Source: Lysobacteraceae bacterium (GTDB taxonomy: Bacteria; Pseudomonadota; Gammaproteobacteria; Xanthomonadales; Rhodanobacteraceae). Taken from it: a stretch of DNA of 40,133 nucleotides. Below, one piece after another: positions 27,909 to 36,985 of this stretch. The stretch's first letter is position 1; the number at the start of each line of letters is the position of its first letter. A model generated the notes under the pieces. That model was not told the DNA's origin, made no database searches, and saw only the letters and a program-made list of their open reading frames with translations. The stretch lies in NCBI GenBank assembly GCA_028866435.1, contig JAGWIC010000019.1, positions 1 through 40,133 on the forward strand, written 5' to 3'. The translations under genes were made by a program, and so were the position numbers.

Positions 27909-28673
27909 TCAGAACGTGTCGGGCACCCAGATCGCCTGGTCGGTGACCTGCTCGTGCCTGGGCTTGCCCTTCAACTTGGGCAGCTTGATCCCGGGGATGG
28001 GTTTCTGGTGCAGCTGAACCTGCGCCAGCAGGTGCCGGATCAGGTTGACCCGCCCCCGTTTCTGGTCATTGAAGTCGGCCACGAACCAGGGCGCGTTGTC
28101 GCGGTGGGTCCGTTCGATCATGACATCGCGCAAGCCGCCCATCTCGGCGTACTTCTGCCGCGCCGCCAGGTCCACCGGCGACAGCTTCCAGCGCTTCAGC
28201 GGATTGTTCGCGCGTTCGGCGAATCGCTCCTCCTGCGCCTGCTGGTCCACCGCCAGCCAGTACTTGAGCAGGATGATGCCATCGTCGGTGAGCAGCTTTT
28301 CGAAGGTCGGCACGGCATCCAGGAAGGCCGCGGTCTGGGCCGCGCTGCAAAAGCCCATGGCCGGCTCCACCACGGCGCGGTTGTACCAGCTGCGGTCGAA
28401 CAGCACGATCTCGCCGGCGCGGGGGAGGTGGGCCACGTAGCGCTGGAAATACCATTGGCTGGACTCGCTTTCGCTGGGTTTGCCCAGGGCGGCGACGCGG
28501 TAGCCGCGGGTGTCCATGCGTTCGGTGATGCTCTTGATGGTGCCGCCCTTGCCGGCGGCGTCGCGGCCCTCGAAGATCACGATCATGCGCTTGCCGCTGC
28601 GGTGCAGGCCGTCCTCCAGGCGCACCAGGTCCAGTTGCAGTGCCTCCATTGCCTCGCGGTAGTGCTTGCCCAT
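27909..28673 (-). CDS. ppk2: Polyphosphate kinase 2
   Basis: A 254-residue PPK2-family kinase that transfers phosphate between polyphosphate and nucleotides. The Walker A motif is FEGRDAAGKGGTIKS (about residues 34-48) and Walker B is VLFDRSWYNRA. Lid and substrate residues are in SSQWYFQRYVAHLP and DGIILLKYWLAVD. Length fits single-domain class I PPK2. Which nucleotide (GDP or ADP) is used cannot be decided from sequence. It lies 62 nt after prfA on the same strand, where prmC is often found in relatives, so cotranscription with hemA-prfA is possible. Confidence 0.93.
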   Translation of the reverse strand: MGKHYREAMEALQLDLVRLEDGLHRSGKRMIVIFEGRDAAGKGGTIKSITERMDTRGYRVAALGKPSESESSQWYFQRYVAHLPRAGEIVLFDRSWYNRAVVEPAMGFCSAAQTAAFLDAVPTFEKLLTDDGIILLKYWLAVDQQAQEERFAERANNPLKRWKLSPVDLAARQKYAEMGGLRDVMIERTHRDNAPWFVADFNDQKRGRVNLIRHLLAQVQLHQKPIPGIKLPKLKGKPRHEQVTDQAIWVPDTF

Positions 28674-28735
28674 GGCGTCCCCCGTCGGGTGGTGGTCGAT
28701 CGTGGCTCACCCGGCGATGGCGCCCGGCATGGCTC

Positions 28736-29815
28736 TCAGCCGCCGCCCAGCGCCTGCAGCCGGTCCGCCTGGTCCTCGCGGATCAACGCGCCGAGCAGCT
28801 CATCGAGGTGGCCCTGCATGATCTCGGTGAGGCTGTGCAGGTTCAAGCCGATGCGATGGTCGGTGACCAGGTTGTCCTTGTAGCGGTAGGTGCGGATGCG
28901 CTGGCTGCGGTCGCCTGTACCGACCTGCAGCCGGCGCGTCTCGGCCTGGGCCGCGCTCTGCCTGCTGCGCTCGGCGTCGAGCAGGCGCGCCTTGAGCAGG
29001 TTCATGGCGCGGGCCCGGTTCTTGTGCTGGCTGCGCTCCTCTTGGCATTCCACCACGGTACCGGTGGGCAGGTGGGTGATGCGGATGGCCGAGTCGGTCT
29101 TGTTGACGTGCTGCCCGCCGGCGCCCGATGCGCGGAACGTGTCGGTCTTGAGGTCGGCCGGGTTGATCGCGACGTCGTCGATTTCGTCGAGTTCGGGCAG
29201 GACCGCCACGGTGGCGGTGGAGGTATGCACCCGGCCTTGCGATTCGGTGACCGGAATCCGCTTCACGCAATGCGCGCCGGACTCGAACTTCAGTCGCGAA
29301 TAGGCGCCCCGGCCCTCGATGCGCGCCACCACCTCGCGATAACCGCCATGTTCGCCGGCATGCTCGCTGAGCACCTCGACCTGCCAGCGGCGGCTTTCGG
29401 CGTAGCGCAGGTACATGCGGAACAGGTCGCCGGCAAAGATCGCCGCCTCGTCGCCACCGCTGCCGGCGCGCACCTCCAGGTAGAGGTTCGCCTCGTCGCG
29501 CGGATCGGTCGGCAGCAGCAACACCTGCAGCCGCTCGTCCAGCTCGGCCAGGCGCCGCTCCAACTGGCCCACGTCGTCGCCGGCGAGGTCGCCCAGCTCG
29601 GGGTCGTTCAGCATGGCGCGGGTGTCGTCCAGCTCCCGCTCGGCCGCCGCCAGCTCGCGCAGCGACGCGGTGACCGGCTCGAGCTGGGCGTATTCCTGGG
29701 AGAGTTCACGGAACCGCGAATTGTCCGCATGCACTTCGGGTTGCGACAGCAGCCGGCCGATTTCCTCGTGGCGTTCGGCGAGCGCTTCCAGCTTGCGGCG
29801 GATCGAAGGGGTCAT
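28736..29815 (-). CDS. prfA: Peptide chain release factor 1
   Basis: RF1 ends translation at UAA and UAG. The 359 residues have the N-terminal coiled coil, the codon-reading tripeptide PVT (in [12 protein letters not shown]), and the peptidyl-transferase motif GGQ in [18 protein letters not shown]. The end [11 protein letters not shown] is typical. It lies 64 nt downstream of hemA, the common hemA-prfA arrangement. No oddity in sequence or length. Confidence 0.97.
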   Translation of the reverse strand: MTPSIRRKLEALAERHEEIGRLLSQPEVHADNSRFRELSQEYAQLEPVTASLRELAAAERELDDTRAMLNDPELGDLAGDDVGQLERRLAELDERLQVLLLPTDPRDEANLYLEVRAGSGGDEAAIFAGDLFRMYLRYAESRRWQVEVLSEHAGEHGGYREVVARIEGRGAYSRLKFESGAHCVKRIPVTESQGRVHTSTATVAVLPELDEIDDVAINPADLKTDTFRASGAGGQHVNKTDSAIRITHLPTGTVVECQEERSQHKNRARAMNLLKARLLDAERSRQSAAQAETRRLQVGTGDRSQRIRTYRYKDNLVTDHRIGLNLHSLTEIMQGHLDELLGALIREDQADRLQALGGG

Positions 29816-29879
29816 GGAGTGAAAATGCGTGAAGACGAGATGGGGAGAGTAAAGGCAACCATCGTGCTTTCGCTATTTT

Positions 29880-31151
29880 TCACGCATCCTCGTCGGCTTC
29901 CCGGTCCAGCCCGTACAGCCGCCCGGCCGCATGCAGCAGGTCCAGATCGCCGCTCAGCGCGGCCTCGCGCAGGCGTGCGCTGGGGTGGTGCAGCAATTTG
30001 TTGGTCAGCGTGTTGGCCAGGAAGGCCAGCGCCTCGTCCGGGGACTTGCCATGGGCGATCATGGCACGCGCCTTGCCGAGTACCTCGTCGCGATAGATTT
30101 CGGCATGGACGCGCATGTCCAGCGCGGGGTTTTTCAGGTTGAGCGCGCGGCGCCAGGCCATGTAGCGATCGACCTGCAGATCGATGATCGCCTCGGCTTC
30201 CCGCGCCGCCGCGGCGCGCGAGCGGAGGTTGTCGTCGATCACCTGGCGAAGGTCGTCGATGCCGTAGAGGTAGACGTCGGACAGTTCGCCGACGTCGGCT
30301 TCGATGTCGCGCGGAACCGCGATGTCCACCATGAACATCGGCTTGCGCCGGCGGTTGGCCATGGCCTGTTCGACCATGGTGCGGGTCACGATAGGCTGGC
30401 GTGCGGCGGTGGAGGAAATCACGATGTCCGCTTCGGCCAGATGCTGCCCGAGATCGGTCAGCGCGATGGCGTAGCCGCCGTGGTGGCCAGCCAGTTCCTG
30501 CGCCGACTCGAGCGTGCGGTTGGCCACGATCAGCCGGTGCACCTGCTTTTCCGCCAGGTGCCGGGCGGTCAGCTCGATCGTGTCGCCGGCGCCTATCAGC
30601 AGCACGCAGGCCTGCTTGAGGTCCGCAAACACCTGTTCGGCCAGGCGCACGGCGGTGAACGCGACCGACACCGTGTGGGCGCCGATGCGGGTATCGGTGC
30701 GCACCCGCTTGGCCACCGCAAAGGTGTGCTGCATCAGGCGATCCAGCGGTGCCTTCAGCGTCTGCGCGCCGCGCGCCTGCTGGTAGGCGCTCTTCACCTG
30801 GCCGAGGATCTGCGGCTCGCCCAGTACCATGGAGTCGAGCCCGGTGGCGACCCGGAACATGTGCCGCACCGCATCCTGCTCGTCGTGCCGGTAGAGGAAC
30901 TCGTCGAGCTTGCCGGGGGTCAGACGATGGTGATGGCCAAGCCATGCCTGCGGAATGTCCTCGGCGCCCGCGGCCACGCCGACGTACAACTCGGTGCGGT
31001 TGCAGGTGGAAAGAATCATCGCTTCCTCCACCCCGTCCTGCCGGCTGAGGTCGAGCAGGGCGCCGGCTGCGGCGTCCTCATCGAACGCCACCTGCTCGCG
31101 CAGGCTGACCGGCGCGGTGAGGTGATTGAGCCCGAGAGCGATCAGTGGCAT
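29880..31151 (-). CDS. hemA: Glutamyl-tRNA reductase
   Basis: Catalyses NADPH-dependent reduction of glutamyl-tRNA to glutamate-1-semialdehyde, first committed step of C5 haem synthesis. The 423 residues show the catalytic cysteine in ILSTCNRTELYVG, the DSMVLGEPQILGQVK signature, the NADPH fold (VLLIGAGDTIELTARHLAEK) and a C-terminal dimerisation helix. The N-terminal MPLIALGLNHLTAPVSLREQ has the usual regulatory region. It diverges from the TPR lipoprotein gene across 110 nt, which contains GCGTAGGCTACGC (31187-31199), a 13-bp palindrome of unknown role. Confidence 0.97.
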   Translation of the reverse strand: MPLIALGLNHLTAPVSLREQVAFDEDAAAGALLDLSRQDGVEEAMILSTCNRTELYVGVAAGAEDIPQAWLGHHHRLTPGKLDEFLYRHDEQDAVRHMFRVATGLDSMVLGEPQILGQVKSAYQQARGAQTLKAPLDRLMQHTFAVAKRVRTDTRIGAHTVSVAFTAVRLAEQVFADLKQACVLLIGAGDTIELTARHLAEKQVHRLIVANRTLESAQELAGHHGGYAIALTDLGQHLAEADIVISSTAARQPIVTRTMVEQAMANRRRKPMFMVDIAVPRDIEADVGELSDVYLYGIDDLRQVIDDNLRSRAAAAREAEAIIDLQVDRYMAWRRALNLKNPALDMRVHAEIYRDEVLGKARAMIAHGKSPDEALAFLANTLTNKLLHHPSARLREAALSGDLDLLHAAGRLYGLDREADEDA

Positions 31152-31261
31152 GGGGTGGGAGGCATCTCGGCAACGGGGGTGTTGTGGCGTAGGCTACGCT
31201 TGATGACGGTTGCGCGGCTGATGGCAGATACGGCAGAAACGGCAAGTGGACGGAGAGTAGT

Positions 31262-33001
31262 GTGAGGAGCGGTTTCATCAAGTTCAAGCGGCTGCGACAT
31301 TTTACGGCAACGATCGCGCTTCCGCTGCTGCTCGGTGCCTGTGCGGCGGGATCGGTGCGGCCCGCGCGGCAGGCGACCGTGCCGCCGCAGCCACTGGCGC
31401 GGCTGGTGGTGGCCACGCCGGACCTCGAGCATGACCTGCTGGCGCAGTTGCTCGCCGGCGAAATGGCGCTGGGCCGCTCCGACCTGAAACAGGCCTCGGG
31501 TTATTACGACAAGGCGATGGCCTTGAGTCGCGACCCCAAGGTGGCCGAACGCGCCGCCGCGCTCGCCATCGCCGTACACGACGGCAACGCCGCCCAGCGT
31601 GCGCTGGACCGCTGGCAACTGCTCGGCGCCAGGCCGGCGGAGCTGGCGCAGTCGCGGGCCGAGCTGGCCTTGGACCGCGGCGACGCGGACGAGGCGCGGC
31701 GCCAGCTGGAACGCCTGCTCGCCAGCGGTGCCAAGGATGCCTGGCGCCGGTTCGGGCGCGTGCTGCTGTCCGCCCGGGACCAGGCGCAAGCGGCCCGGTT
31801 GCTGGAAACCCTGGCCACGCCGCAGCGCCTGCCCGGCGACCAGCAGGCGTGGCTGGCGATGAGCGAACTGGGCGACAAGCTCGGTCGCCACGCCTATGCG
31901 GTGCGGATCGCCGACGGTGCGGTGCGGCGATTCGGCAGCGCGGAGACCTACGCCTGGGCCGCGCAGATGAAGTTCAAGGCCGGCGACCGCCGTGGCGCGC
32001 AAGCCCTGCTGCGGAAGGCGCTGGCGAAGGCGCCGGGAGACCTCCGGTTGCGGATCGCCTATGCCGGAACCCTGGTTCAGGCGGGCGACGATGCGGCGGC
32101 CGCCAGGCTGCTTGAACATGGCCCGCAAAACGCCGCGATCTATGCCATGCGGGCGGGGCTGGCCGCACGCAGCAACGACACCAGGGCGCTTGCCGCGCTG
32201 TACAGGCAGCTGCAAAAAGCCCCGGCGGACGTGCGCAGTCAGAGTCTCTACCTGCTCGGTCAGCTGGCCGAAATGCAGCATCTCGACAGCCAGGCGCTGG
32301 CCTGGTACGGCCAGGTGGGTGACGACGACCCGCATGCGTTCGAGGCGGATGTGCGCACGGCCATGATCCTGTACCAGCAGGGCAAGCTCACCGAGGCCCA
32401 TCAGTTGCTCGGTCAGCTGCAACTGGACAACATCGACCAGCCGGACCGGTTGCGCCAGGCGTGGCAGGCGGATGCCGAGCTGTACATGCGCGAGCGCAAC
32501 TACGCGAAGGCCGAGGCCGCGTTCGGTCACGCCCTGCAGGTCGCGCCGAACGATCCCGGCCTGCTGTACGGCCGCGGCCTGACCTATGCCGAGGCCGGCC
32601 AGATCGACCTGGCGGTCAAGGATTTTCGCCATCTGCTGCAGATCAAGCCTGGCGACGTCGATGCCAGCAACGCGCTGGGTTACACCCTGGCCGACGCGGA
32701 CCGCGACCTGCCCGAGGCGGAGCGCTTGATCGGTGCCGCGCGCGCCGCCAAGCCCGATGATCCGGCGATCGCCGACTCGTGGGGCTGGCTGCAGTACCGC
32801 ATGGGTCATCTGGAGCAGGCGGTGAAGGCCTTGCGCCAGGCCTGGCTGGGGCACAAGGATGCCGATGTCGGCCTGCACCTGGGCGAAGTGTTGTGGCGCC
32901 AGGGTCGCCGGCAGGATGCGACCAGGATATTCGACGAGGTGCGCAAGATCGATCCGCACAGCAGCAGCCTGCAGGACGTCATGCGGCGGCTGCGTCCGTG
33001 A
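31262..33001 (+). CDS. TPR-repeat lipoprotein
   Basis: A 579-residue exported protein. The signal peptide ends in a lipobox (LLGAC, Cys27), so it is predicted to be lipid-anchored. About a dozen helical TPR-like repeats fill the rest, with canonical units such as AKAEAAFGHALQVAPNDPGL and DLAVKDFRHLLQIKPGDVDA. The last repeats (IADSWGWLQYRMGHLEQAVK) are the best conserved. It begins with GTG, preceded by GGAGAG. Its stop overlaps the lolB start as GTGA, which suggests a function tied to outer-membrane lipoprotein biogenesis, but the specific role is unknown. Confidence 0.88.
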   Translation: MRSGFIKFKRLRHFTATIALPLLLGACAAGSVRPARQATVPPQPLARLVVATPDLEHDLLAQLLAGEMALGRSDLKQASGYYDKAMALSRDPKVAERAAALAIAVHDGNAAQRALDRWQLLGARPAELAQSRAELALDRGDADEARRQLERLLASGAKDAWRRFGRVLLSARDQAQAARLLETLATPQRLPGDQQAWLAMSELGDKLGRHAYAVRIADGAVRRFGSAETYAWAAQMKFKAGDRRGAQALLRKALAKAPGDLRLRIAYAGTLVQAGDDAAAARLLEHGPQNAAIYAMRAGLAARSNDTRALAALYRQLQKAPADVRSQSLYLLGQLAEMQHLDSQALAWYGQVGDDDPHAFEADVRTAMILYQQGKLTEAHQLLGQLQLDNIDQPDRLRQAWQADAELYMRERNYAKAEAAFGHALQVAPNDPGLLYGRGLTYAEAGQIDLAVKDFRHLLQIKPGDVDASNALGYTLADADRDLPEAERLIGAARAAKPDDPAIADSWGWLQYRMGHLEQAVKALRQAWLGHKDADVGLHLGEVLWRQGRRQDATRIFDEVRKIDPHSSSLQDVMRRLRP

Positions 33002-33609
33002 GGCCTGGATCCAGAACCATCGTGGCGATCGTGTTGCCGCTGCTGCTGGCCGCCTGCGCGCCGGCCGTGGTGCGCATGAAGGGCGACGCCAGCCTGCTCA
33101 ACGCGCAGCGGGCCCGCGAGCAGGCGCTGGCGCATGCCGACAACTGGACGCTGCAGGGGCGGCTGGGCGTGTCCGATGGCAGGAGCGGCGGCAGCGGCAG
33201 CTTCAGCTGGAGCCAGCATGGCGACCGCTATGAATTCGAGTTGCGTGGCCCCGCCATTTCCGGCATGAATTTCCGCCTTACCGGCGGCCCCGATGGCGCC
33301 CTGCTCGAGGGCGTGCAAGGCGGCCCCCTGCGCGGGCCCGACGCCGAGGTGCTGATGCACAGGGCGATGGGCTGGGAAGTGCCGTTGCGCGATCTGCGCG
33401 CCTGGGTGCTTGGCTTGCGCGCCGACAGCGGCCCGGCGCAACTGCGCTTCGGCGCGGACCGGTTGCCCTCGCTGTTGCAGCAGGATGGCTGGGCGGTCGA
33501 CTACCGGGAGTGGGATGAGGCCCGGCAGCCGCCCCTGCCGACCAAGGTCTTCGCCGAGAAGTCGCCGTACAAGGTGCGCCTTTCGATCGACTCGTGGCAG
33601 TTCCGTTGA
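32998..33609 (+). CDS. lolB: Outer-membrane lipoprotein receptor LolB
   Basis: LolB accepts lipoproteins from LolA and inserts them into the outer membrane. The 203-residue product is itself a lipoprotein (lipobox LLLAAC, Cys20). The mature beta-barrel half shows WTLQGRLGVSDGRSGGSGSF, FSWSQHGDRYEFELRGPAIS and a typical end VRLSIDSWQF. The GTG at 32998 overlaps the TPR gene stop as GTGA, fixing the start. Position before ispE is common in gammaproteobacteria. Confidence 0.93.
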   Translation: MRPGSRTIVAIVLPLLLAACAPAVVRMKGDASLLNAQRAREQALAHADNWTLQGRLGVSDGRSGGSGSFSWSQHGDRYEFELRGPAISGMNFRLTGGPDGALLEGVQGGPLRGPDAEVLMHRAMGWEVPLRDLRAWVLGLRADSGPAQLRFGADRLPSLLQQDGWAVDYREWDEARQPPLPTKVFAEKSPYKVRLSIDSWQFR

Positions 33610-33688
33610 GCCCTTCGCCGGCCCGCCTGGGTTAGGCTGTGCGCCCTCCGGCGGCGGCAGCGCCGTCATGTCCAATTGCGGAACCGCG

Positions 33689-35068
33689 ATGCCCCTGCTG
33701 ATCGAACGTGCGGACCCCAGCCAGGTCGAGGCGCTGTGCGCCATCGAGCGCAAGGCCGTGCAGCTGTTTCGGGGCCATCCGGCGTGGGCGGGTTACTCCG
33801 GCATGCCGATTCCGCCGGCGCTGCTGCTGCAGGCGGTCGGTCGCGGCCTGGTCTGGGTCGCGCTGGACGCATCGGCGATACCGGTCGGCTTCATCTGGCT
33901 GGATGCGCAGGCCGGTGGCGGCGCGATCGAGATCGCCGAGTTCGACGTGTTGCCGCAGCACGGCCGGCGCGGCATCGGCGCGGCCCTGCTCGAGCATGCC
34001 TGCGCCTGGGCGCGCGCGGCGGGCTACCGGCGGGTCGACCTGGGGACGCTCGCCGACGTGCCCTGGAACGCACCCTTCTACGCCAGGCATGGCTTTGCCA
34101 TCGTCGACAAGAGCGATCCGGCGTTTGCGCGCGCGCGCCGGCGGGATCGTGAAAACGGCTTTCCCGAGTCGCTCCGCGTGTTCATGAGCCGCCCGCTGCA
34201 CGCGCCCCGGCCGGAGCAGTGGACGGCATGGCCGGCGCCGGCGAAATTGAACCTGTTCCTGAGAATCACCGGCCGGCGGCCTGACGGCTATCACGAGCTG
34301 CAGACGGTGTTCCGGCTGCTCGACGGGGGTGACGAGGTGCGCCTGCGGCTGCGCGCGGATGGCGAGATCCGCTGCCTGCGCGGCGTGCCGGGGGTTGCCG
34401 CGCAGGACGACCTGGTGGTGCGGGCGGCGACGTTGCTGCAGCGCCACGCCGGTACCCAGGCAGGGGCGGATATCGAGGTGGACAAGCGGATCCCGCTTGG
34501 CGGCGGCCTGGGTGGCGGAAGCTCGGACGCGGCCACGGTGCTGGTGGCGCTCAACCGGTTGTGGGGGCTGGATCTGGATGATGACGTGCTGGCCGGGCTG
34601 GGGCGCCAGCTCGGCGCCGACGTGCCGGTGTTCGTGCGCGGTCGTTCGGCCTGGGCCGAGGGCGTGGGCGATCAGCTGACCCCGATCCGCCTGCCGCGGC
34701 GTTGCTATGTCGTGCTGGACCCGCGCGAGCACGTGCCCACCGCGGCGCTTTTTCAAGCGCCTGAATTGACACGAAATGCGCTGCGGGCGACAATTTCATC
34801 CTTTGCTTCGGGCGAAACGACCGAGAATGCCTTCGCGCCGGTGGTGCGTGCGCGCCACCCGCGGGTGGCCGCGGCGCTGGACTGGCTGGGCGCTTTCGGC
34901 CAGGCGCGACTTTCCGGCAGCGGCGGCTGCGTGTTCCTGGAGTTGCGCTCGCTCGATCGGGCGCATGCCGTGGCGGCGAGGTGCCCGGAGACGTTCAAGG
35001 CGCATGTCGTCGGCGGCGTCGAGGTTTCGCCTTTGCTCGAAGCGCTGGCGCGGCACCGCGGTAGATGA
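33689..35068 (+). CDS. ispE: Fused GNAT acetyltransferase - IspE (CDP-ME kinase)
   Basis: One uninterrupted frame of 459 residues. The first about 168 residues are a GNAT N-acetyltransferase (AEFDVLPQHGRRGIGAALLE is the acetyl-CoA motif), ending LRVFMSRPL, a usual GNAT end. The rest is 4-(cytidine 5'-diphospho)-2-C-methyl-D-erythritol kinase of the MEP pathway. It shows WPAPAKLNLFLRITGRRPDG with the catalytic Lys, PLGGGLGGGSSDAATV (ATP loop), GADVPVFVRG with the catalytic Asp, and LSGSGGCVFLE. No stop separates the halves. An ATG at 34184 could start a 294-residue IspE alone but lacks a ribosome-binding site. An ATG at 33668 is an alternative first codon. Confidence 0.85.
   Translation: MPLLIERADPSQVEALCAIERKAVQLFRGHPAWAGYSGMPIPPALLLQAVGRGLVWVALDASAIPVGFIWLDAQAGGGAIEIAEFDVLPQHGRRGIGAALLEHACAWARAAGYRRVDLGTLADVPWNAPFYARHGFAIVDKSDPAFARARRRDRENGFPESLRVFMSRPLHAPRPEQWTAWPAPAKLNLFLRITGRRPDGYHELQTVFRLLDGGDEVRLRLRADGEIRCLRGVPGVAAQDDLVVRAATLLQRHAGTQAGADIEVDKRIPLGGGLGGGSSDAATVLVALNRLWGLDLDDDVLAGLGRQLGADVPVFVRGRSAWAEGVGDQLTPIRLPRRCYVVLDPREHVPTAALFQAPELTRNALRATISSFASGETTENAFAPVVRARHPRVAAALDWLGAFGQARLSGSGGCVFLELRSLDRAHAVAARCPETFKAHVVGGVEVSPLLEALARHRGR
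34766..34794 (+). promoter_or_regulatory. Sigma-70 promoter inside ispE for tRNA-Gln and prs
   Basis: TTGACA (34766-34771), exact 17-nt spacer, GACAAT (34789-34794). The -35 is perfect and the -10 matches 4/6. It lies within the ispE coding region in a locally A-rich stretch, about 310 nt before tRNA-Gln. An internal promoter would let tRNA-Gln and prs be made independently of ispE, as known for E. coli prs. Confidence 0.65.
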
Positions 35069-35106
35069 CGGACAAGTCCTGCAGATTCACGCGTTCAAAC
35101 AAATAC

Positions 35107-35183
35107 TGGGGCGTCGCCAAGCTGGTTAAGGCACGGGATTTTGATTCCCGCATACGCAGGTTCGAATCCTGCCGCCCCAGCCA
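35107..35183 (+). tRNA. tRNA-Gln (anticodon TTG)
   Basis: A complete cloverleaf: acceptor TGGGGCG pairing with CGCCCCA, D-arm CGCC...AAGCTGGTTAAGG, anticodon loop TTTTGAT with TTG, T-arm GCAGG-TTCGAAT-CCTGC, discriminator G and encoded CCA (35181-35183). Placement between ispE and prs is common. Confidence 0.96.
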
Positions 35184-35217
35184 TTCCATGATGGCTTTTG
35201 TTTCGAGGTAGTTCCTT

Positions 35218-36177
35218 GTGGTTACGTCCACCCCGATGATGCTGTTTACCGGTAACGCCCATCGCGCGTTGGCCGAGGATGTCGCCCATCGCCTCGGCGT
35301 GCCGCTGGGCAAGGCCCTGGTCGGCACGTTCAGCGATGGCGAAGTGCAGATCGAGATCGAGGAAAACGTTCGGCGGCAGGAGGTCTTCGTGCTGCAGCCG
35401 ACCGGTGCGCCCAGCGCGGTCAACCTGTTCGAGCTGCTGGCGTTGACCGACGCGCTCAAGCGCGCCTCGGCCGCCAGCGTCACCGCGGTGATGCCGTATT
35501 TCGGCTATGCGCGGCAGGATCGTCGGCCGCGTTCGGCGCGGGTACCGATCACCGCCAAGCTGGCGGCCCGGATGATCGGCGCCGCGGGGGTCGACCGGGT
35601 GCTCACGGTCGACCTGCATGCCGACCAGATCCAGGGCTTTTTCGACATCCCGGTCGACAACGTGTACGCCTCGCCGGTGCTGCTGGCCGACATCTGGCGC
35701 AACCACAGCATGGACGACCTGATCGTGGTCAGCCCCGATGTCGGTGGCGTGGTGCGCGCGCGCGCGCTGGCCAAGCGACTGGACGACGCCGACCTGGCGA
35801 TCATCGACAAGCGCCGGCCCAAGGCCAATGTCGCCACGGTGATGAACATCATCGGCGACGTGGGCGGCAAGACCTGCGTGCTCATCGACGATATCGTCGA
35901 CACCGCCGGCACCTTGTGTGCGGCGGCGGCGGCGCTGAAGGAGCGCGGCGCCCGCAAGGTGGTCGCCTATTGCGTGCATCCCGTGCTGTCGGGCGCGGCG
36001 GTGAGCAACATCGAGGGTTCCCAGCTGGATCAGCTGGTCGTCACCAATACCTTGCCGCTCAGCCCCGCCGTGCAGGCCTGCAGCCGGATCCGCCAGCTTT
36101 CGGTGGCCGAGTTGCTGGCCGAAACCATTCGCCGCATCGCCTTTGGCGAATCGGTGAGTTCGCTTTACGTGGATTGA
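35218..36177 (+). CDS. prs: Ribose-phosphate pyrophosphokinase
   Basis: Makes PRPP from ribose-5-phosphate and ATP, feeding nucleotide, histidine and tryptophan synthesis. The 319 residues show [18 protein letters not shown], the ATP-binding [20 protein letters not shown], the metal/PRPP region [15 protein letters not shown], and the phosphoribosyl loop [14 protein letters not shown]. The GTG start has GAGG upstream; an ATG six codons in is possible. It is encoded 34 nt after tRNA-Gln and likely read from the promoter inside ispE. Confidence 0.96.
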   Translation: MVTSTPMMLFTGNAHRALAEDVAHRLGVPLGKALVGTFSDGEVQIEIEENVRRQEVFVLQPTGAPSAVNLFELLALTDALKRASAASVTAVMPYFGYARQDRRPRSARVPITAKLAARMIGAAGVDRVLTVDLHADQIQGFFDIPVDNVYASPVLLADIWRNHSMDDLIVVSPDVGGVVRARALAKRLDDADLAIIDKRRPKANVATVMNIIGDVGGKTCVLIDDIVDTAGTLCAAAAALKERGARKVVAYCVHPVLSGAAVSNIEGSQLDQLVVTNTLPLSPAVQACSRIRQLSVAELLAETIRRIAFGESVSSLYVD

Positions 36178-36203
36178 GGGACGCGTCCTTCGATTCGACA
36201 CCC

Positions 36204-36248
36204 GGTTTCCCTGGTCGCGGGGAAACCATTCACGCTGCCGTGAGGCAG
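36204..36248 (+). promoter_or_regulatory. Two hairpins in the rplY leader, possible autoregulatory element
   Basis: GGTTTCCC (36204-36211) pairs with GGGAAACC (36220-36227) over an 8-nt loop; then CTGCC-GTGA-GGCAG (36235-36248), a stem closed by a GNRA tetraloop. They lie 26-70 nt before the rplY ATG, which has only a weak ribosome-binding site (AAGGCA). The layout would suit translational control by L25; this is inference. Confidence 0.4.
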
Positions 36249-36274
36249 TCCATCACCATCAAGGCAATACTGAA

Positions 36275-36931
36275 ATGACCAAGACTCATGAAATCAAGGC
36301 GCAGAGCCGCAAGGACGAGGGGAAAGGTGCGAGCCGCCGCCTGCGTCATGCGAGCTTCGTGCCCGCCGTCGTCTACGGTGCCGGCCAGCCTCCGGAAAGC
36401 ATCCAGATCGAGCACAACACCATCCTGCTCGCCGCCAAGCACGAGTGGTTCTTCTCCTCGGTGCTCGACCTCAACGTCGACGGCAAGGTGCAGAAGGTGC
36501 TGGTGCGCGACTGGCAGAAACATCCGTTCAAGCAGCTGATGATGCACATGGATTTCCTGCGCATCGACGAGAACCACGCCATCCGCGTCAGCGTGCCGCT
36601 GCACTTCCTCAACCAGGAGCAGTCGTCGGCCGGCAAGACCTCGGGCGTCGTGGTCTCGCACAACCTCACCGAAGTCGAGGTTTCCTGCCTGCCGAAGGAT
36701 CTGCCGGAATTCATCGCCGTCGACCTGGCCGCGCTGAAGCCTGGCGATATCGTGCACCTGTCCGAGCTGAAGCTGCCGGCCAACGTGGAAATCGTCGCCC
36801 TGCATCTTGGCGAGAGCCACGACATCGCGGTGGTCACCGCCAATGCCGTGCAGGAGGAAGTCGACGAGGCGCCCGCCGCCGACGCTGCCGCGGCGCCCGC
36901 CGCGCCGGCCAAGAAGGACGACAAGAAGTAA
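36275..36931 (+). CDS. rplY: Ribosomal protein bL25 (Ctc form)
   Basis: A 218-residue 50S protein that binds 5S rRNA. The N-terminal L25 domain (about 1-95, SRKDEGKGASRRLRHASFVP and KVLVRDWQKHPFKQLMMHMD) is followed by the Ctc/TL5-type beta domain (about 96-190, ISCLP-like VEVSCLPKDLPEFIAVDLAA, LKPGDIVHLSELKLP). A low-complexity Ala/Pro/Lys tail completes it. The two-domain form is normal for this group. It is followed by a strong hairpin, then pth. Confidence 0.95.
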   Translation: MTKTHEIKAQSRKDEGKGASRRLRHASFVPAVVYGAGQPPESIQIEHNTILLAAKHEWFFSSVLDLNVDGKVQKVLVRDWQKHPFKQLMMHMDFLRIDENHAIRVSVPLHFLNQEQSSAGKTSGVVVSHNLTEVEVSCLPKDLPEFIAVDLAALKPGDIVHLSELKLPANVEIVALHLGESHDIAVVTANAVQEEVDEAPAADAAAAPAAPAKKDDKK

Positions 36932-36937
36932 GCGGCG

Positions 36938-36968
36938 GCGGCCCGCATCCGCTCGGGATGCGGGCCGC
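36938..36968 (+). terminator. Hairpin terminator after rplY
   Basis: GCGGCCCGCATCC (36938-36950), loop GCTCG, perfectly paired GGATGCGGGCCGC (36956-36968). A 13-bp stem just after the stop; no long T-tract, so some read-through into pth is likely. Confidence 0.65.
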
Positions 36969-36985
36969 TCCTGCCCAGGGCCGGC

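Noticed and set aside
28736..29815. PVT in place of PAT in the RF1 codon-reading tripeptide
   Set aside because: PxT is the conserved pattern and PVT occurs in other functional RF1 proteins, so it is not unusual.
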